DNA from: Flavobacteriaceae bacterium
Lineage (GTDB): Bacteria > Bacteroidota > Bacteroidia > Flavobacteriales > Flavobacteriaceae
DNA: 5,079 nucleotides
Direction: 5' to 3'
Assembly (NCBI GenBank): GCA_020435885.1
Contig: JAGQYU010000144.1
Coordinates: 2,083 to 7,161 of the forward strand
Positions 4,613 through 5,079 of this stretch are shown one piece after another (the first letter of the stretch is position 1; the number at the start of each line of letters is the position of its first letter). A program made the translations under genes and the position numbers. Under the pieces are notes generated by a model. It saw nothing but the letters and a program-made list of their open reading frames with translations, did no database searches and was not told the origin of the DNA.

Positions 4613-5079
4613 TTATTCTTCTTTTGTTTGGGGAGTAATGCTTTTAATTGTTTCATCAGGGTTTGAGGGGCTGCTCATACTTTCCAGTATTTTAACAGCA
4701 TGTTTGCCTTCTTCGGTATTAGGATAGCTTAATGATACATAACTAAGGGCATCTTTAAAAGCTTCTTTTCCTTGCATTTTCATTAAAATAAAAGCTTTTA
4801 ACAATTCAAATTTTGGAATTATTGGTAAATCTTCAAATTGTTCAATTGCTTTTTCTGTTTTGCTTAAAGCGTTATCGTAATATTCATAATCATAATCGCA
4901 AAAAGCATCTTCATAAACCGCTTCAGGTGAATTATCCTCTTCGTCTGATAAAAGAACTTTTTCCGGATTCATAATAATGGTTGTATACCTAGAATCTGGA
5001 TAATTTTTAACGACCTCATCTTTGTATTTATTGCTCATAGTAACATCAAATTCAGAATAAATTTTATAGAGGTGATATT
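4613..5079 (-). CDS. C-terminal end of a TPR protein, PorW/SprE-like (cut by window edge)
   Basis: The reading frame is open without a stop to the window edge, so the Met at 5038 is internal and the visible 154 residues are the tail of a longer protein. Reading from the edge it runs YHLYKIYSEFDVT, then KYKDEVVKNYPDSRYTTIIM, the pattern of TPR proteins of the BamD or PorW type (aromatic helix, then a NYPDSRY turn). A further helical pair follows at AVYEDAFCDYDYEYYDNALS and AFKDALSYVSLSYPNTEEG, then a polar Ser/Pro/Thr-rich end. In Bacteroidetes a large TPR lipoprotein of gliding motility and type IX secretion (SprE in Flavobacterium, PorW in Porphyromonas) ends this way and, as I recall, lies near bactofilin and atp genes. 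The TPR nature is fairly sure; the PorW/SprE name is an inference, since the lipobox and main body are outside the window. Confidence 0.75.
   Translation of the reverse strand, partial: YHLYKIYSEFDVTMSNKYKDEVVKNYPDSRYTTIIMNPEKVLLSDEEDNSPEAVYEDAFCDYDYEYYDNALSKTEKAIEQFEDLPIIPKFELLKAFILMKMQGKEAFKDALSYVSLSYPNTEEGKHAVKILESMSSPSNPDETIKSITPQTKEE

Noticed and set aside
4613..5038. A complete 141-residue gene starting at the Met at 5038
   Set aside because: The frame continues open upstream to the window edge with TPR-like residues (YHLYKIYSEFDVT), so this Met is internal.
1..5079. Mobile element, CRISPR array or defence system
   Set aside because: Gene order and products are those of a core ATP synthase cluster; no transposase, integrase, spaced direct repeats or tRNA-like ends are visible.

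Overview
The window is a single, tightly packed minus-strand gene cluster carrying the Fo genes and the start of the F1 genes of an F-type ATP synthase, preceded by a short accessory block. The organism is most likely a member of the Bacteroidota, probably Flavobacteriia-like. The DNA is AT-rich, no start codon has a clear Shine-Dalgarno sequence, and the one recognisable promoter has the Bacteroidetes form (TTG, 17 nt, TAnnTTTG). Subunit a carries a signal peptide and a long periplasmic N-terminal domain, and the neighbours (PorW/SprE-like TPR protein, bactofilin, AtpZ, a four-helix membrane protein) fit that phylum.

In transcription order (high to low coordinates) the layout is as follows. 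The C-terminal end of a large TPR protein, cut by the window edge, resembles PorW/SprE of gliding and type IX secretion (4613-5079). It is followed by a small bactofilin (4181-4579), then an AtpZ/AtpI-family two-helix protein whose start overlaps the bactofilin gene by 32 nt (3991-4212), then a four-helix membrane protein in the place of atpI (3597-3983). A 113-nt gap holds a perfect 34-nt AT palindrome and a Bacteroidetes promoter. The core genes follow: atpB (a, 2338-3483), atpE (c, 2099-2290), atpF (b, 1515-2015), atpH (delta, 956-1513) and the first 312 codons of atpA (alpha, 1-938), cut by the other window edge. An 83-nt gap between atpE and atpF contains a strong stem-loop. It is fully paired only as minus-strand RNA, so it probably acts in the transcript.

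Together atpB, atpE and atpF build the proton channel, rotor ring and peripheral stalk, atpH caps the stalk, and atpA gives the non-catalytic F1 subunit. The AtpZ-like and four-helix proteins are placed where assembly or ion-related helpers (AtpZ, AtpI) sit in other bacteria. Subunit c lacks the sodium ligands seen in Na+-type rings, so the enzyme is inferred to use protons. Subunit a shows the His/Glu arrangement of mitochondrial subunit a rather than the E. coli one.

No gene-free stretch exceeds 300 bases. I saw no RNA genes, CRISPR array, insertion sequence or phage genes. This is core genome, not an accessory island, and I see no wholly new system. The most interesting items are the intra-operon RNA hairpin, the palindrome over the -33 element of the atpB promoter, and the unexplained four-helix protein in the atpI position.
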